Shown piece after piece: positions 39,922-54,900 of a stretch of 64,000 nt of DNA (its first letter is position 1; the number at the start of each line of letters is the position of its first letter). Both the position numbers and the translations under genes were made by a program. The notes below the pieces were generated by a model. The model made no database searches. It saw only the letters and a program-made list of their open reading frames with translations, and was not told the DNA's origin. Origin of the DNA: Calliopsis andreniformis (Eukaryota; Arthropoda; Insecta; Hymenoptera; Andrenidae); contig NW_027480438.1 in the NCBI RefSeq assembly GCF_051401765.1, positions 2,046,001-2,110,000 on the forward strand, read 5' to 3'.

Positions 39922-42566
39922 GTCGAACCTCAATCCCCGACCCTTAGCACTCATCCTCAATCCTCATTCCTCAATCCTCAATCCTCAATATTCAACCCTC
40001 AGCCCTCATCCTCCATCCTCAATCCTCAATCCTCAATCCCCAACCTTCAATCCTCAATTCTCAATCTTCAATCCTCGATCCTCAATCCTCAATCCTCAAT
40101 ATTCAATCATCAATACTCAATCTTCAACCCTCAATCTTCAATCCTCAATACTCAATCTTCAATACTGAATCCTCAATCCTCAATCCTCAATCCTCAATTC
40201 TCAATCCTCAGGCATCAATACTCAATCTACAATGTTCAATCCTCAGTCCTTAATCCTCAATCCACAATCCTCAGCCTTCAATACTCAATACTCAATCTTC
40301 AGTCCTCAATCCTCAATCCTCAATCCTCAATACTCAATCCTCAATCCTCAATATTCAATCCTCAATACTCAATCTTCAATCATCAATCCTCAATCCTCAA
40401 TTCTCAGTCGTCAATCCTCAGTCATCAATCCTCAATCTTCAATACTCAATCGTCAATCCTTAGTCCCCAATCCTCAATCCTCAATCCTCGTTCCTCAAAC
40501 CTCAATCCTCAACCCTCAGTCTTCATCCTCAGTCCTCAAACCTCAATCCTCAATCCTCAGTATTCAATCATCAATACTCAATCTTCAATCCTCAATCCTC
40601 AAACCTCAATCCTCAATCCTCATTCTTCAATCCTCAACACTCAATATTCAATCCTCAATCCTCAATCCTCAATCCTCAATCCTCATTCTTCAATCCTCAA
40701 TACCCAATCCTCAATGTTCAATCCTCAATCCTCAATCCTCAATCCTAATTCCTCAATCCTGATTCTTCAGTCCTCAATACCCAATCCTCAATTTCAATGC
40801 TCAATCCTCAATCCTCATTTCTCAATCCTCAATCCTCAACCCTCAGCCCTCATCCTCCATGCTCAGTACTCAATCCTCTATCCTCAATCTTCAATCCTCA
40901 ATACTCAATCTTCGATCCTCATTCCTCAATCCTCAATCCTCAATCCCCAATCTTCAATCGCCAATACTCAATCTGCAATCCCCAATACTCAAACCTCAAT
41001 CCTCAATCCTCATTACTCAATCCTCAATACCCAATCCTCAATCCTCAATCCTCAATCCTCAATCCTCAATATTCAATCATCAATACTCAATCTTGAATCC
41101 TCAATCTTCAATCCTCAATACTCAACCTTCAATCCTCAATCCTCAATCCTCAATCCTCAATCCTCAATCCTCAGGCATCAATACTCAATCTACAATATTC
41201 AATCCACAATCCTCAATCCTCAATCCTCAGGCATCAATACTCAATCTACAATATTCAATCCACAATCCTTAATCCTCAATCCACAATCCTCAACCTTCAA
41301 TACTCAATACTCAATCTTCAATCCTCAACCCTCAATCCTCAATCCTCAATCCTCAATCCTCAATCCTCAATATTCAATCGTCAATACTCAATCTGCAATC
41401 ATCAATCCTCATTCCTCAATTCTCAGTCGTCAATCCTCAGTCATCAATCCTCAATCTTCAATACTCAATCGTCAATCCTTAGTCCTCAATCCTCAATCCT
41501 CGATCCTCGTTCCTCAAACCTCAATCCTCAACCCTCAGTCTTCATCCTCAATCCTCAAACCTCAATCCTCAACCCTCAATACTCAATCATCAATACTCAA
41601 TCTTCAATCCTCAATCCTCAAACCTCAATCCTCAATCCCCATTCTTCAATACTAAACACCCAATCCTCAATCCTCAATCCTCAATCCTCAATCCTCAATC
41701 CTCAATCTTCAACACTGTGTGCTCAATCCTCAATACTCAATCCTCAATCTTCAATCCTCAATACTCAATCTTCAATCCTCAATCCTCAATCCTCAATCCT
41801 CAATATTCAATCATCAATACTCAATCTTCAATCCTCAATCCTCAATCCTCAATTCTCAATCCTCAATCCTCAATCCTCAATCCTCAATCCGCAATCCTCA
41901 ATCCTCAATCGTCAATCCTCAATCCTCAATCCTCAATCCTCAATCCTCAATCCTCAATCCGCAATATTCAATCCTCAATACTCAATCTTCAATCATCAAT
42001 CCTCAATCCTCAATTCTCAGTCGTCAATCCTCAGTCATCAATCCTCAATCTTCAATACTCAATCGTCAATCCTTAGTTCTCAATCCTCAATCCTCAATCA
42101 TCGTTCCTCAAACCTCAATCCTCAACCCTCAGTCTTCATCCTCAATCCTCAAACCTCAATCCTCAATCCTCAATATTCAATCATCAATACTCAATCTTCA
42201 ATCCCCAATCCTCAAACCTCAATCCTCAATCCACATTCTTCAATCCTAAATACCCAATCCTTAATCTTCAATCCTCAATCCTCAATCCTCAATTCTCAAT
42301 CCTCAATCCTTAATCCTCAGATCTCAAACATCAATATTCAACCCTCAGTCCTCGTCCTCAATCCACAACCCTCAATCCTCAGTCCTCAATATTCAATCAT
42401 AAATATACAATCTTCAATCCTCAATCCTCAATCCTCAATCCTCAATCCTCAATCCTCAGTCTTCAACCCTGAATCCTCAATACTCAATCCTCAATCTTCA
42501 ATCCTCAATCTTCAATCCTCAAACATCAATCCTCAATTCTCAGTCCTCAATCCTCAGTCCTCAGTC
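39922..42566 (+). repeat. Family C unit C1, subtype Y (2,645 bp)
   Basis: It runs from one GTCGAACCTCAATCC cassette to the next. A CTACAATGTTCAATCC motif follows 310 bases after the start (40,232), as in C2, C3, C4 and C7. Private variants shared with C4 only: CTCAGCCTTCAATACTC, and CATCCTCAGTCCTCAAACC where the others have CATCCTCAATCC. The unit includes ATCGCCAATACTC (40,959) and the AGATCT marker (42,318). Confidence 0.85.
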
Positions 42567-44609
42567 GTCGAACCTCAATCCCCGACCCTTAGCACTCATC
42601 CTCAATCCTCATTCCTCAATCCTCAATCCTCAATATTCAACCCTCAGCCCTCATCCTCCATCCTCAATCCTCAATCCTCAATCCCCAACCTTCAATCCTC
42701 AATTCTCAACCTTCAATCCTCGATCCTCAATCCACAATCCTCAATATTCAATCATCAATACTCAATCTTCAACCCTCAATCTTCAATCCTCAATACTCAA
42801 TCTTCAATACTGAATCCTCAATCCTCAATCCTCAATCCTCAATTCTCAATCCTCAGGCATCAATACTCAATCTACAATGTTCAATCCTCAGTCCTTAATC
42901 CTCAATCCACAATCCTCAACATTCAATACTCAATACTCAATCTTCAGTCCTCAATCCTCAATCCTCAATCCTCAATACTCAATCCTCAATCCTCAATATT
43001 CAATCCTCAATACTCAATCTTCAATCATCAATCCTCAATCCTCAATTCTCAGTCGTCAATCCTCAGTCATCAATCCTCAATCTTCAATACTCAATCGTCA
43101 ATCCTTAGTCCCCAATCCTCAATCCTCAATCCTCGTTCCTCCAACCTCAATCCTCAACCCTCAGTCTTCATCCTCAATCCTCAAACCTCAATCCTCAATC
43201 CTCAGTATTCAATCATCAATACTCAATCTTCAATCCTCAATCCTCAAACCTCAATCCTCAATCCTCATTCTTCAATCCTCAACACTCAATCTTCAATCCT
43301 CAATCCTCAATCCTCAATCCTCAATCCTCATTCTTCAATCCTCAATACCCAATCCTCAATGTTCAATCCTCAATCCTCAATCCTCAATCCTAATTCCTCA
43401 ATCCTGATTCTTCAGTCCTCAATACCCAATCCTCAATTTCAATGCTCAATCCTCAGTCCTCATTTCTCAATCCTCAATCCTCAACCCTTAGCCCTCATCC
43501 TCCATCCTCAGTACTCAATCCTCTATCCTCAATCTTCAATCCTCAATACTCAATCCTCAATCCTAACTCCTCAAATCCTCAATCCTCAATCCTCAATCCT
43601 CAATCCTCAATCCTCAATCCTCAATCAGCAATATTCAATCCTCAATACTCAATCTTCAATCATCAATCCTCAATCCTCAATTCTCAGTCGTCAATCCTCA
43701 GTCATCAATCCTCAATCTTCAATACTCAATCGTCAATCCTTAGTTCTCAATCCTCAATCCTCAATCATCGTTCCTCAAACCTCAATCCTCAACCCTCAGT
43801 CTTCATCCTCAATCCTCAAACCTCAATCCTCAATCCTCAATATTCAATCATCAATACTCAATCTTCAATCCCCAATCCTCAAACCTCAATCCTCAATCCA
43901 CATTCTTCAATCCTAAATACCCAATCCTTAATCTTCAATCCTCAATCCTCAATCCTCAATTCTCAATCCTCAATCCTTAATCCTCAGATCTCAAACATCA
44001 ATATTCAACCCTCAGTCCTCGTCCTCAATCCACAACCCTCAATCCTCAGTCCTCAATATTCAATCATAAATATTCAATCTTCAATCCTCAATCCTCAATC
44101 CTCAATCCTCAATCCTCAATCCTCAGTCTTCAACCCTGAATCCTCAATACTCAATCCTCAATCTTCAATCCTCAATACTCAATATTCAATCCTCAATCCT
44201 CAATCGTCAATCCTCAATCCTCAATTTTCAATCCTCAACACTCAATCTTCAATCCTCAATCCTCAATCCTCAATCCTCAATCCTCATTCTTCAATCCTCA
44301 ATACCCAATCCTCAATCTTCAGTCCTCAATCCTCAATCCTCAATCCTAATTCCTCAATCCTCATTCTTCAATCCTCAATACTCAATCCTCAATTTCTATC
44401 CTCAATCCTCAATCCTCATTTCTCAATCCTCAACCCTCAACCCTCAGCCCTCAACCTCCATCCTCAGTACTCAATCCTCTATCCTCAATCTTCAATCCTC
44501 AATACTCAATCTTCAATCCTCATTCCTCAATCCTCAATCCTCAATCCTCAATCTTCAATCCTCAAACATCAATCCTCAATTCTCAGTCCTCAATCCTCAG
44601 TCCTCAGTC
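42567..44609 (+). repeat. Family C unit C2, subtype Z (2,043 bp)
   Basis: Private variants shared with C5 and C7: CGTTCCTCCAACCTC (others CGTTCCTCAAACCTC), AATTCTCAACCTTC (others AATTCTCAATCTTC) and CTCAACATTCAATACTC. It lacks the ATCGCCAATACTC module found in C1 and C3, which explains its short length. AGATCT marker at 43,985. Confidence 0.85.
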
Positions 44610-47600
44610 GTCGAACCTCAATCCCCGACCCTTAGCACTCATCCTCAATCCTCATTCCTCAATCCTCAATCCTCAATATTCAACCCTCAGCCCACATCCT
44701 CCATCCTCAATCCTCAATCCTCAATCCCCAACCTTCAATCCTCAATTCTCAATCTTCAATCCTCGATCCTCAATCCTCAATCCTCAATATTCAATCATCA
44801 ATACTCAATCTTCAACCCTCAATCTTCAATACTCAATACTCAATCTTGAATACTGAATCCTCAATCCTCATTCCTCAATCCTCAATTCTCAATCCTCAGG
44901 CATCAATACTCAGTCTACAATGTTCAATCCTCAGTCCTTAATCCTCAATCCACAATCCTCATCCTTCAATACTCAATACTCAATCTTCATTCCTCAATCC
45001 TCAATCCTCAATCCTCAATACTCAATCCTCAATCCTCAATATTCAATCCTCAATACTCAATCTTCAATCATCAATCCTCAATCCTCAATTCTCAGTCGTC
45101 AATCCTCAGTCATCAATCCTCAATCTTCAATACTCAATCGTCAATCCTTAGTCCCCAATCCTCAATCCTTAATCCTCGTTCCTCAAACCTCAATCCTCAA
45201 CCCTCAGTCTTCATCCTCAATCCTCAAACCTCAATCCTCAATCCTCAGTATTCAATCATCAATACTCAATCTTCAATCCTCAATCCTCAAACCTCAATCC
45301 TCAATCCTCCTTCTTCAATCCTCAACACTCAATCTTCAGTCCTCAATCCTCAATCCTCAATCCTCAATCCTCATTCTTCAATCCTCAATACCCAATCCTC
45401 AATGTTCAATCCTCAGTCCTCAATCCTCAATCCTAATTCCTCAATCCTGATTCTTCAGTCCTCAATACCCAATCCTCAATTTCAATGCTCAATCCTCAAT
45501 CCTCATTTCTCAATCCTCAATCCTCAACCCTCAGCCCTCATCCTCCATCCTCAGTACTCAATCCTCTATCCTCAATCTTCAATCCTCAATACTCAATCTT
45601 CGATCCTCATTCCTCAATCCTCAATCCTCAATCCTCAATCTTCAATCGCCAATACTCAATCTGCGATCCCCAATACTCAAACCTCAATCCTCAATCCTCA
45701 TTACTCAATCCTCAATACCCAATCCTCAATCCTCAATCCTCAATCCTCAATCCTCAATATTCAATCATCAATACTCAATCTTGAATCCTCAATCTTCAAT
45801 CCTCAATACTCAACCTTCAATCCTCAATCCTCAATCCTCAATCCTCAATCCTCAATCCTCAGGCATCAATAATCAATCTACAATATTCAATCCACAATCC
45901 TCAATCCTCAATCCTCAGGCATCAATACTCAATCTACAATATTCAATCCACAATCCTTAATCCTCAATCCACAATCCTCAACCTTCAATACTCAATACTC
46001 AATCTTCAATCCTCAACCCTCAATCCTCAATCCTCAATCCTCAATCCTCAATCCTCAATATTCAATCGTCAATACTCAATCTTCAATCATCAATCCTCAT
46101 TCCTCAATTCTCAGTCGTCAATCCTCAGTCATCAATCCTCAATCTTCAATACTCAATCGTCAATCCTTAGTCCTCAATCCTCAATCCTCGATCCTCGTTC
46201 CTCAAACCTCAATCCTCAACCCTCAGTCTTCATCCTCAATCCTCAAACCTCAATCCTCAACCCTCAATACTCAATCATCAATACTCAATCTTCAATCCTC
46301 AATCCTCAAACCTCAATCCTCAATCCTCATTCTTCAATACTAAACACCCAATCCTCAATCCTCAATCCTCAATCCTCAATCTTCAACACTGTGTCCTCAA
46401 TCCTCAATACTCAATCCTCAATCTTCAATCCTCAATACTCAATCTTCAATCCTCAATCCTCAATCCTCAATCTTCAATATTCAATCATCAATACTCAATC
46501 TTCAATCCTCAATCCTCAATCCTCAATTCTCAATCCTCAATCCTCAATCCTCAATCCTCAATCCGCAATCCTCAATACTCAATCGTCAATCCTCAATCCT
46601 CAATCCTCAATCCTCAATCCTCAATCCGCAATATTCAATCCTCAATACTCAATCTTCAATCATCAATCCTCAATCCTCAATTCTCAGTCGTCAATCCTCA
46701 GTCATCAATCCTCAATCTTCAATACTCAATCGTCAATCCTTAGTTCTCAATCCTCAATCCTCAATCATCGTTCCTCAAACCTCAATCCTCAACCCTCAGT
46801 CTTCATCCTCAATCCTCAAACCTCAATCCTCAATCCTCAATATTCAATCATCAATACTCAATCTTCAATCCCCAATCCTCAAACCTCAATCCTCAATCCA
46901 CATTCTTCAATCCTAAATACCCAATCCTTAATCTTCAATCCTCAATCCTCAATCCTCAATTCTCAATCCTCAATCCTTAATCCTCAGATCTCAAACATCA
47001 ATATTCAACCCTCAGTCCTCGTCCTCAATCCACAACCCTCAATCCTCAGTCCTCAATATTCAATCATAAATATTCAATCTTCAATCCTCAATCGTCAATC
47101 CTCAATCCTCAATCCTCAATCCTCAGTCTTCAACCCTGAATCCTCAATACTCAATCCTCAATCTTCAATCCTCAATACTCAATATTCAATCCTCAATCCT
47201 CAATCGTCAATCCTCAATCCTCAATTTTCAATCCTCAACACTCAATCTTCAATCCTCAATCCTCAATCCTCAATCCTCAATCCTCAATCCTCATTCTTCA
47301 ATCCTCAATACCCAATCCTCAATCTTCAGTCGTCAATCCTCAATCCTCAATCCTAATTCCTCAATCCTCATTCTTCAATCCTCAATACCCAATCCTCAAT
47401 TTCTATCCTCAATCCTCAATCCTCATTTCTCAATCCTCAACCCTCAACCCTCAGCCCTCAACCTCCATCCTCAGTACTCAATCCTCTATCCTCAATCTTC
47501 AATCCTCAATACTCAATCTTCAATCCTCATTCCTCAATCCTCAATCCTCAATCCTCAATCTTCAATCCTCAAACATCAATCCTGAATTCTCAGTCCTCAA

Positions 47601-47616
47601 TCCTCAGTCCTCAGTC
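44610..47616 (+). repeat. Family C unit C3, subtype W (3,007 bp)
   Basis: Same cassette and 310-base spacing as C1 (44,920). It is distinguished by CTCATCCTTCAATACTC and CAATCTTCATTCC. It contains the ATCGCCAATACTC module (about 45,650) and two CAGGCATCAAT motifs in succession, one with the variant AATAATCAATC. AGATCT marker at 46,985. Confidence 0.82.
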
Positions 47617-50066
47617 GTCGAACCTCAATCCCCGACCCTTAGCACTCATCCTCAATCCTCATTCCTCAATCCTCAATCCTCAATATTCAACCCTCAGCCC
47701 TCATCCTCCATCCTCAATCCTCAATCCTCAATCCCCAACCTTCAATCCTCAATTCTCAATCTTCAATCCTCGATCCTCAATCCTCAATCCTCAATATTCA
47801 ATCATCAATACTCAATCTTCAACCCTCAATCTTCAATCCTCAATACTCAATCTTCAATACTGAATCCTCAATCCTCAATCCTCAATCCTCAATTCTCAAT
47901 CCTCAGGCATCAATACTCAATCTACAATGTTCAATCCTCAGTCCTTAATCCTCAATCCACAATCCTCAGCCTTCAATACTCAATACTCAATCTTCAGTCC
48001 TCAATCCTCAATCCTCAATCCTCAATACTCAATCCTCAATCCTCAATATTCAATCCTCAATACTCAATCTTCAATCATCAATCCTCAATCCTCAATTCTC
48101 AGTCGTCAATCCTCAGTCATCAATCCTCAATCTTCAATACTCAATCGTCAATCCTTAGTCCCCAATCCTCAATCCTCAATCCTCGTTCCTCAAACCTCAA
48201 TCCTCAACCCTCAGTCTTCATCCTCAGTCCTCAAACCTCAATCCTCAATCCTCAGTATTCAATCATCAATACTCAATCTTCAATCCTCAATCCTCAAACC
48301 TCAATCCTCAATCCTCAATCTTCAATCGCCAATACTCAATCTGCAATCCCCAATACTCAAACCTCAATCCTCAATCCTCATTACTCAATCCTCAATACCC
48401 AATCCTCAATCCTCAATCCTCAATCCTCAATCCTCAATATTCAATCATCAATACTCAATCTTGAATCCTCAATCTTCAATCCTCAATACTCAACCTTCAA
48501 TCCTCAATCCTCAATCCTCAATCCTCAATCCTCAATCCTCAATCCTCAGGCATCAATACTCAATCTACAATATTCAATCCACAATCCTCAATCCTCAATC
48601 CTCAGGCATCAATACTCAATCTACAATATTCAATCCACAATCCTTAATCCTCAATCCACAATCCTCAACCTTCAATACTCAATACTCAATCTTCAATCCT
48701 CAACCGTCAATCCTCAATCCTCAATCCTCAATCCTCAATCCTCAATCCTCAAACCTCAATCCTCAATCCTCATTCTTCAATACTAAACACCCAATCCTCA
48801 ATCCTCAATCCTCAATCCTCAATCCTCAATCCTCAATCTTCAACACTGTGTGCTCAATCCTCAATACTCAATCCTCAATCTTCAATCCTCAATACTCAAT
48901 CTTCAATCCTCAATCCTCAATCCTCAATCCTCAATATTCAATCATCAATACTCAATCTTCAATCCTCAATCCTCAATCCTCAATTCTCAATCCTCAATCC
49001 TCAATCCTCAATCCTCAATCCGCAATCCTCAATCCTCAATCGTCAATCCTCAATCCTCAATCCTCAATCCTCAATCCTCAATCCGCAATATTCAATCCTC
49101 AATACTCAATCTTCAATCATCAATCCTCAATCCTCAATTCTCAGTCGTCAATCCTCAGTCATCAATCCTCAATCTTCAATACTCAATCGTCAATCCTTAG
49201 TTCTCAATCCTCAATCCTCAATCATCGTTCCTCAAACCTCAATCCTCAACCCTCAGTCTTCATCCTCAATCCTCAAACCTCAATCCTCAATCCTCAATAT
49301 TCAATCATCAATACTCAATCTTCAATCCCCAATCCTCAAACCTCAATCCTCAATCCACATTCTTCAATCCTAAATACCCAATCCTTAATCTTCAATCCTC
49401 AATCCTCAATCCTCAATTCTCAATCCTCAATCCTTAATCCTCAGATCTCAAACATCAATATTCAACCCTCAGTCCTCGTCCTCAATCCACAACCCTCAAT
49501 CCTCAGTCCTCAATATTCAATCATAAATATTCAATCTTCAATCCTCAATCCTCAATCCTCAATCCTCAATCCTCAATCCTCAGTCTTCAACCCTGAATCC
49601 TCAATACTCAATCCTCAATCTTCAATCCTCAATACTCAATATTCAATCCTCAATCATCAATCGTCAATCCTCAATCCTCAATTTTCAATCCTCAACACTC
49701 AATCTTCAATCCTCAATCCTCAATCCTCAATCCTCAATCCTCATTCTTCAATCCTCAATACCCAATCCTCAATCTTCAGTCCTCAATCCTCAATCCTCGA
49801 TCCTAATTCCTCAATCCTCATTCTTCAATCCTCAATACCCAATCCTCAATTTCTATCCTCAATCCTCAATCCTCATTTCTCAATCCTCAACCGTCAACCC
49901 TCAGCCCTCAACCTCCATCCTCAGTACTCAATCCTCTATCCTCAATCTTCAATCCTCAATACTCAATCTTCAATCCTCATTCCTCAATCCTCAATCCTCA
50001 ATCCTCAATCTTCAATCCTCAAACATCAATCCTCAATTCTCAGTCCTCAATCCTCAGTCCTCAGTC
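47617..50066 (+). repeat. Family C unit C4, subtype Y (2,450 bp)
   Basis: It carries both private variants of C1. It then switches at about 48,320 straight into the ATCGCCAATACTC module (48,327), where C1 has several hundred more bases first, and later loses a further 237 bases relative to C1 (offset 7,368 at 40,959, but 7,131 at 41,719). Its reading-frame stretch 47,927-50,092 is the longest in the window (721 codons) but is pure repeat. AGATCT marker at 49,442. Confidence 0.83.
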
Positions 50067-53000
50067 GTCGAACCTCAATCCCCGACCCTTAGCACTCATC
50101 CTCAATCCTCATTCCTCAATCCTCAATCCTCAATATTCAACCCTCAGCCCTCATCCTCCATCCTCAATCCTCAATCCTCAATCCCCAACCTTCAATCCTC
50201 AATTCTCAACCTTCAATCCTCGATCCTCAATCCTCAATCCTCAATATTCAATCACCAATACTCAATCTTCAACCCTCAATCTTCAATCCTCAATACTCAA
50301 TCTTCAATACTGAATCCTCAATCCTCAATCCTCAATCCTCAATCCTCAATTCTCAATCCTCAGGCATCAATACTCAATCTACAATGTTCAATCCTCAGTC
50401 CTTAATCCTCAATCCACAATCCTCAACATTCAATACTCAATACTCAATCTTCAGTCCTCAATCCTCAATCCTCAATCCTCAATACTCAATCCTCAATCCT
50501 CAATATTCAATCCTCAATACTCAATCTTCAATCATCAATCCTCAATCCTCAATTCTCAGTCGTCAATCCTCAGTCATCAATCCTCAATCTTCAATACTCA
50601 ATCGTCAATCCTTAGTCCCCAATCCTCAATCCTCAATCCTCGTTCCTCCAACCTCAATCCTCAACCCTCAGTCTTCATCCTCAATCCTCAAACCTCAATC
50701 CTCAATCCTCAGTATTCAATCATCAATACTCATTCTTCAATCCTCAATCCTCAAACCTCAATCCTCAATCCTCATTCTTCAATCCTCAACACTCAATCTT
50801 CAATCCTCAATCCTCAATCCTCAATCCTCAATCCTCATTCTTCAATCCTCAATACCAAATCCTCAATGTTCAATCCTCAATCCTCAATCCTCAATCCTAA
50901 TTCCTCAATCCTGATTCTTCAGTCCTCAATACCCAATCCTCAATTTCAATGCTCAATCCTCAATCCTCATTTCTCAATCCTCAATCCTCAACCCTTAGCC
51001 CTCATCCTCCATCCTCAGTACTCAATCCTCTATCCTCAATCTTCAATCCTCAATACTCAATCCTCAATCCTAATTCCTCAAATCCTCAATCCTCAATCCT
51101 CAATCTTCAATGCTCAATACTCAATCTGCAATCCTCAATCCTCAAACCTCAATCCTCAATCCTCATTCCTCAATCCTCAATACCCAATCCTCAATCCTCA
51201 ATTCTCAATCCTCAATCCTCAATATTCAATCATCAATACTCAATCTTCAATCCTCAATCTTTAATCCTCAATACTCAATCTTCAATCCTCAATCCTCAAT
51301 CCTCAATCCTCAATCCTCTATCCTCAGGCATCAATACTCAATCTACAATGTTCAATCCTCAATCCTTAATCCTCAATCCACAATGCTCAACCTTCAATAC
51401 TCAATATTCAATCTTCAATCCTCAATCCTCAATCCTCAATCATCAATCCTCAATCCTCAATCCTCATTCTTCAATCCTAAATACCCAATCCTCAATCTTC
51501 AATCCTCAATCCTCAATACTCAATTCTCAATCCTCAATCCTTAATCCTCAGACCACAAACATCAATATTCAACCCCCAGTCCTCGTCCTCAATCCACAAC
51601 CCTCAATCCTCAGTTCTCAATATTCAATCATCAATATTCAATCTTCAATCCTCAATCCTCAATCCTCAATCCTCAATCCTCAATCCTCAATCTTCAACCC
51701 TGAATCCTCAATCCTCAATACTCAATCCTCAATCTTCAATCCTCAATACTCAATCTTCAATCCTCAATCCTCAATCCTCAATCCTCAAGCCTCAATCATC
51801 AACCCTCAACACTCAATCTTCAATCCTCAATCCTCAATCCTCAATCCTCAATACTCAATCCTCAATCTTCAATCCTCAACACTAATCTTCAATCCTCAAT
51901 CCTCAATCCTCAATCCTCAATCCTCATTCTTCAATCCTCAATACCCAATCCTCAATCTTCAATCCTCAATCCTCAATCCTCAATCCTCAATCCTAATCCC
52001 TCAATCCTCATTCTTCAATCCTCAATACCCAATCCTCAATTTCAATTCTCAATCCTCAATCCTCATTTCTCAATCCTCAATCCTCAACCATCAGCACTCA
52101 TCCTCCATCCTCAATCCTCAATCCTCAATACTCAATCCTCAATCCTCAATCTTCAATCCTCAAATCTCAATCTTCAATCCTCGATCCTCAATCATCAATC
52201 CTCAATATTCAATCATCAATACTCAATCTTCAACCCTCAATCTTCAATCCTCAATACTCAATCTTCAATCCTCAATCCTCAATCCTCAATCCTCAATCCT
52301 CAATCCTCAATCCTCAGGCATCAATACTCAATCTACAATATTCAATCCTCAGTCCTTAATCCTCAATCCACAATCCTCAACCTTCAATACTCAATACTCA
52401 ATCTTCAATCCTCAATCCTCAATCCTCAATCCTCTATCCTCAATCCTCAATCCTCAATATTCAATCCTCAATGCTCTATCTTCAATCATGAATCCTCAAT
52501 CCTCAATTCTCAGTCGTCAATCCTCAGCCATCAATCCTCAATCTTCAATACTCAATCGTCAATCCTTAGTCCTCAATCCTCAATCCTCAATCCTCGTTCC
52601 TCAAACCTCAATCCTCAACCCTCAGTCTTCATCCTCAATCCTCAAACCTCAATCCTCAATCCTCAATATTCAATCATCAATACTCAATCTTCAATCCTCA
52701 ATCCTCAGACCTCAATCCTCAATCCTCATTCTTCAATCCTAAATACCCAATCCTCAATCTTCAATCCTCAATCCTCAATCCTCAATTCTCAATCCTCAAT
52801 CCTTAGTCCCCAGACCTCAAACATCAATATTCAACCCTTAGTCCTCGTCCACAATCCACAACCCTCAATCCGCAGTCATCAATATTCAATCATCAATATT
52901 CAATCTTCAATCCTCAATCCTCAATCCTCAATCCTCAATCCTCAATCCTCAATCCTCAATCTTCAACCCTGAATCCTCAATCCTCAATACTCAATCCTCA

Positions 53001-54900
53001 ATCCTCAATCCTCAATCCTCAATCCTCAATCCTCATTCTTCAATCCTCAACACTCAATCTTCAATCCTCAATCCTCAATCCTCAATCCTCAATCCTCATT
53101 CTTCAATCCTCAATACCCAATCCTCAATGTTCAATCCTCAATCCTCAATCCTCAATCCTAATTCCTCAATCCTGATTCTTCAGTCCTCAATACCCAATCC
53201 TCAATTTCAATGCTCAATCCTCAATCCTCATTTCTCAATCCTCAATCCTCAACCCTTAGCCCTCATCCTCCATCCTCAGTACTCAATCCTCTATCCTCAA
53301 TCTTCAATCCTCAATACTCAATCCTCAATCCTAATTCCTCAAATCCTCAATCCTCAATCCTCAATCTTCAATGCTCAATACTCAATCTGCAATCCTCAAT
53401 CCTCAAACCTCAATCCTCAATCCTCATTCCTCAATCCTCAATACCCAATCCTCAATCCTCAATTCTCAATCCTCAATCCTCAATATTCAATCATCAATAC
53501 TCAATCTTCAATCCTCAATCTTTAATCCTCAATACTCAATCTTCAATCCTCAATCCTCAATCCTCAATCCTCAATCCTCTATCCTCAGGCATCAATACTC
53601 AATCTACAATGTTCAATCCTCAATCCTTAATCCTCAATCCACAATGCTCAACCTTCAATACTCAATATTCAATCTTCAATCCTCAATCCTCAATCCTCAA
53701 TCATCAATCCTCAATCCTCAATCCTCAATCCTCAATATTCAATCCTCAATGCTCAATCTTCAATCATGAATCCTCAATCCTCAATTCTCAGTCGTCAATC
53801 CTCAGCCATCAATCCTCAATCTTCAATACTCAATCGTCAATCCTTAGTCCTCAATCCTCAATCCTCAATCCTCGTTCCTCAAACCTCAATCCTCAACCCT
53901 CAGTCTTCATCCTCAATCCTCAAACCTCAATCCTCAATCCTCAATATTCAATCATCAATACTCAATCTTCAATCCTCAATCCTCAAACCTCAATCCTCAA
54001 TCCTCATTCTTCAATCCTAAATACCCAATCCTCAATCTTCAATCCTCAATCCTCAATCCTCAATTCTCAATCCTCAATCCTTAGTCCCCAGACCTCAAAC
54101 ATCAATATTCAACCCTTAGTCCTCGTCCACAATCCACAACCCTCAATCCGCAGTCATCAATATTCAATCATCAATATTCAATCTTCAATCCTCAATCCTC
54201 AATCCTCAATCCTCAATCCTCAATCCTCAATCCTCAATCTTCAACCCTGAATCCTCAATCCTCAATACTCAATCCTCAATCCTCAATCCTCAATCCTCAA
54301 TCCTCAATCCTCATTCTTCAATCCTCAATACCCGATCCTCAATCTTAAATACCCAATCCTCAATTTCAATCCTCAATCCTCAATCCTCATTTCTCAATGC
54401 TCAATCCTCAACCCTCAGCCCTCATCCTCCATCCTCAGTACTCAATCCTCTATCCTCAATCTTCAATCCTCAATACTCAATCTTCAATCCTCATTCCTCA
54501 ATCCTCAATCCTCAATCCTCAATCTTCAATCCTCAATACTCAATCTGCAATCCTCAATCCTTAAACCTCAATCCTCAATCCTCATTCCTCAATCCTCAAT
54601 ACCCAATCCTCAATCCTCAATCCTCAATCCTCAATCCTCAATCCTCAATCCTCAATCTTCAACCCTGAATCCTCAATCCTCAATACTCAATCCTCAATCT
54701 TCAATCCTCAATACTCAATCTTCAATCCTCAATCCTCAATCCTCAATCCTCAGTCCTCAATCTACAACCCTCAACACTCAACCTTCAATCCTCAATCCTC
54801 AATCCTCAATCCTCAATCCTCAATCTTCAATCCTCATCACTAATCTTCAATCCTCAATCCTCAATCCTCAATCCTCATTCTTCAATCCTCAATACCCAAT
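48980..54900 (+). repeat. Large duplicated block, partner about 57,230-62,300
   Basis: Marker pairs give offsets of 8,242 (49,021 to 57,263; 49,442 to 57,684), 8,241 (50,067 to 58,308), 8,234 (50,384, 50,949 and 51,110 against 58,618, 59,183 and 59,344), 8,506 (51,549 to 60,055), 8,499 (52,811 to 61,310) and 7,221 (53,766, 54,089 and 54,331 against 60,987, 61,310 and 61,552). The block is therefore one copy with small indels, a roughly 272-base insertion in the partner near 59.7-59.95 kb, and a 1,278-base extra segment here. Confidence 0.8.

Noticed and set aside
40714..41655. Three overlapping frames (40,714-41,655; 40,797-41,096; 40,859-41,272)
   Set aside because: All three frames encode the same low-complexity peptide, the expected result for a 7-base repeat, and a sign that none is a gene.
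47927..50092. 721-codon open reading frame, longest in the window, and others such as 50,949-52,742 and 24,348-25,541
   Set aside because: The notional protein is only variants of the ILNPQSS cycle that any + frame of the heptamer gives. Start codons are chance AATG variants, no signal, domain or codon bias is visible, and overlapping frames encode the same peptide.
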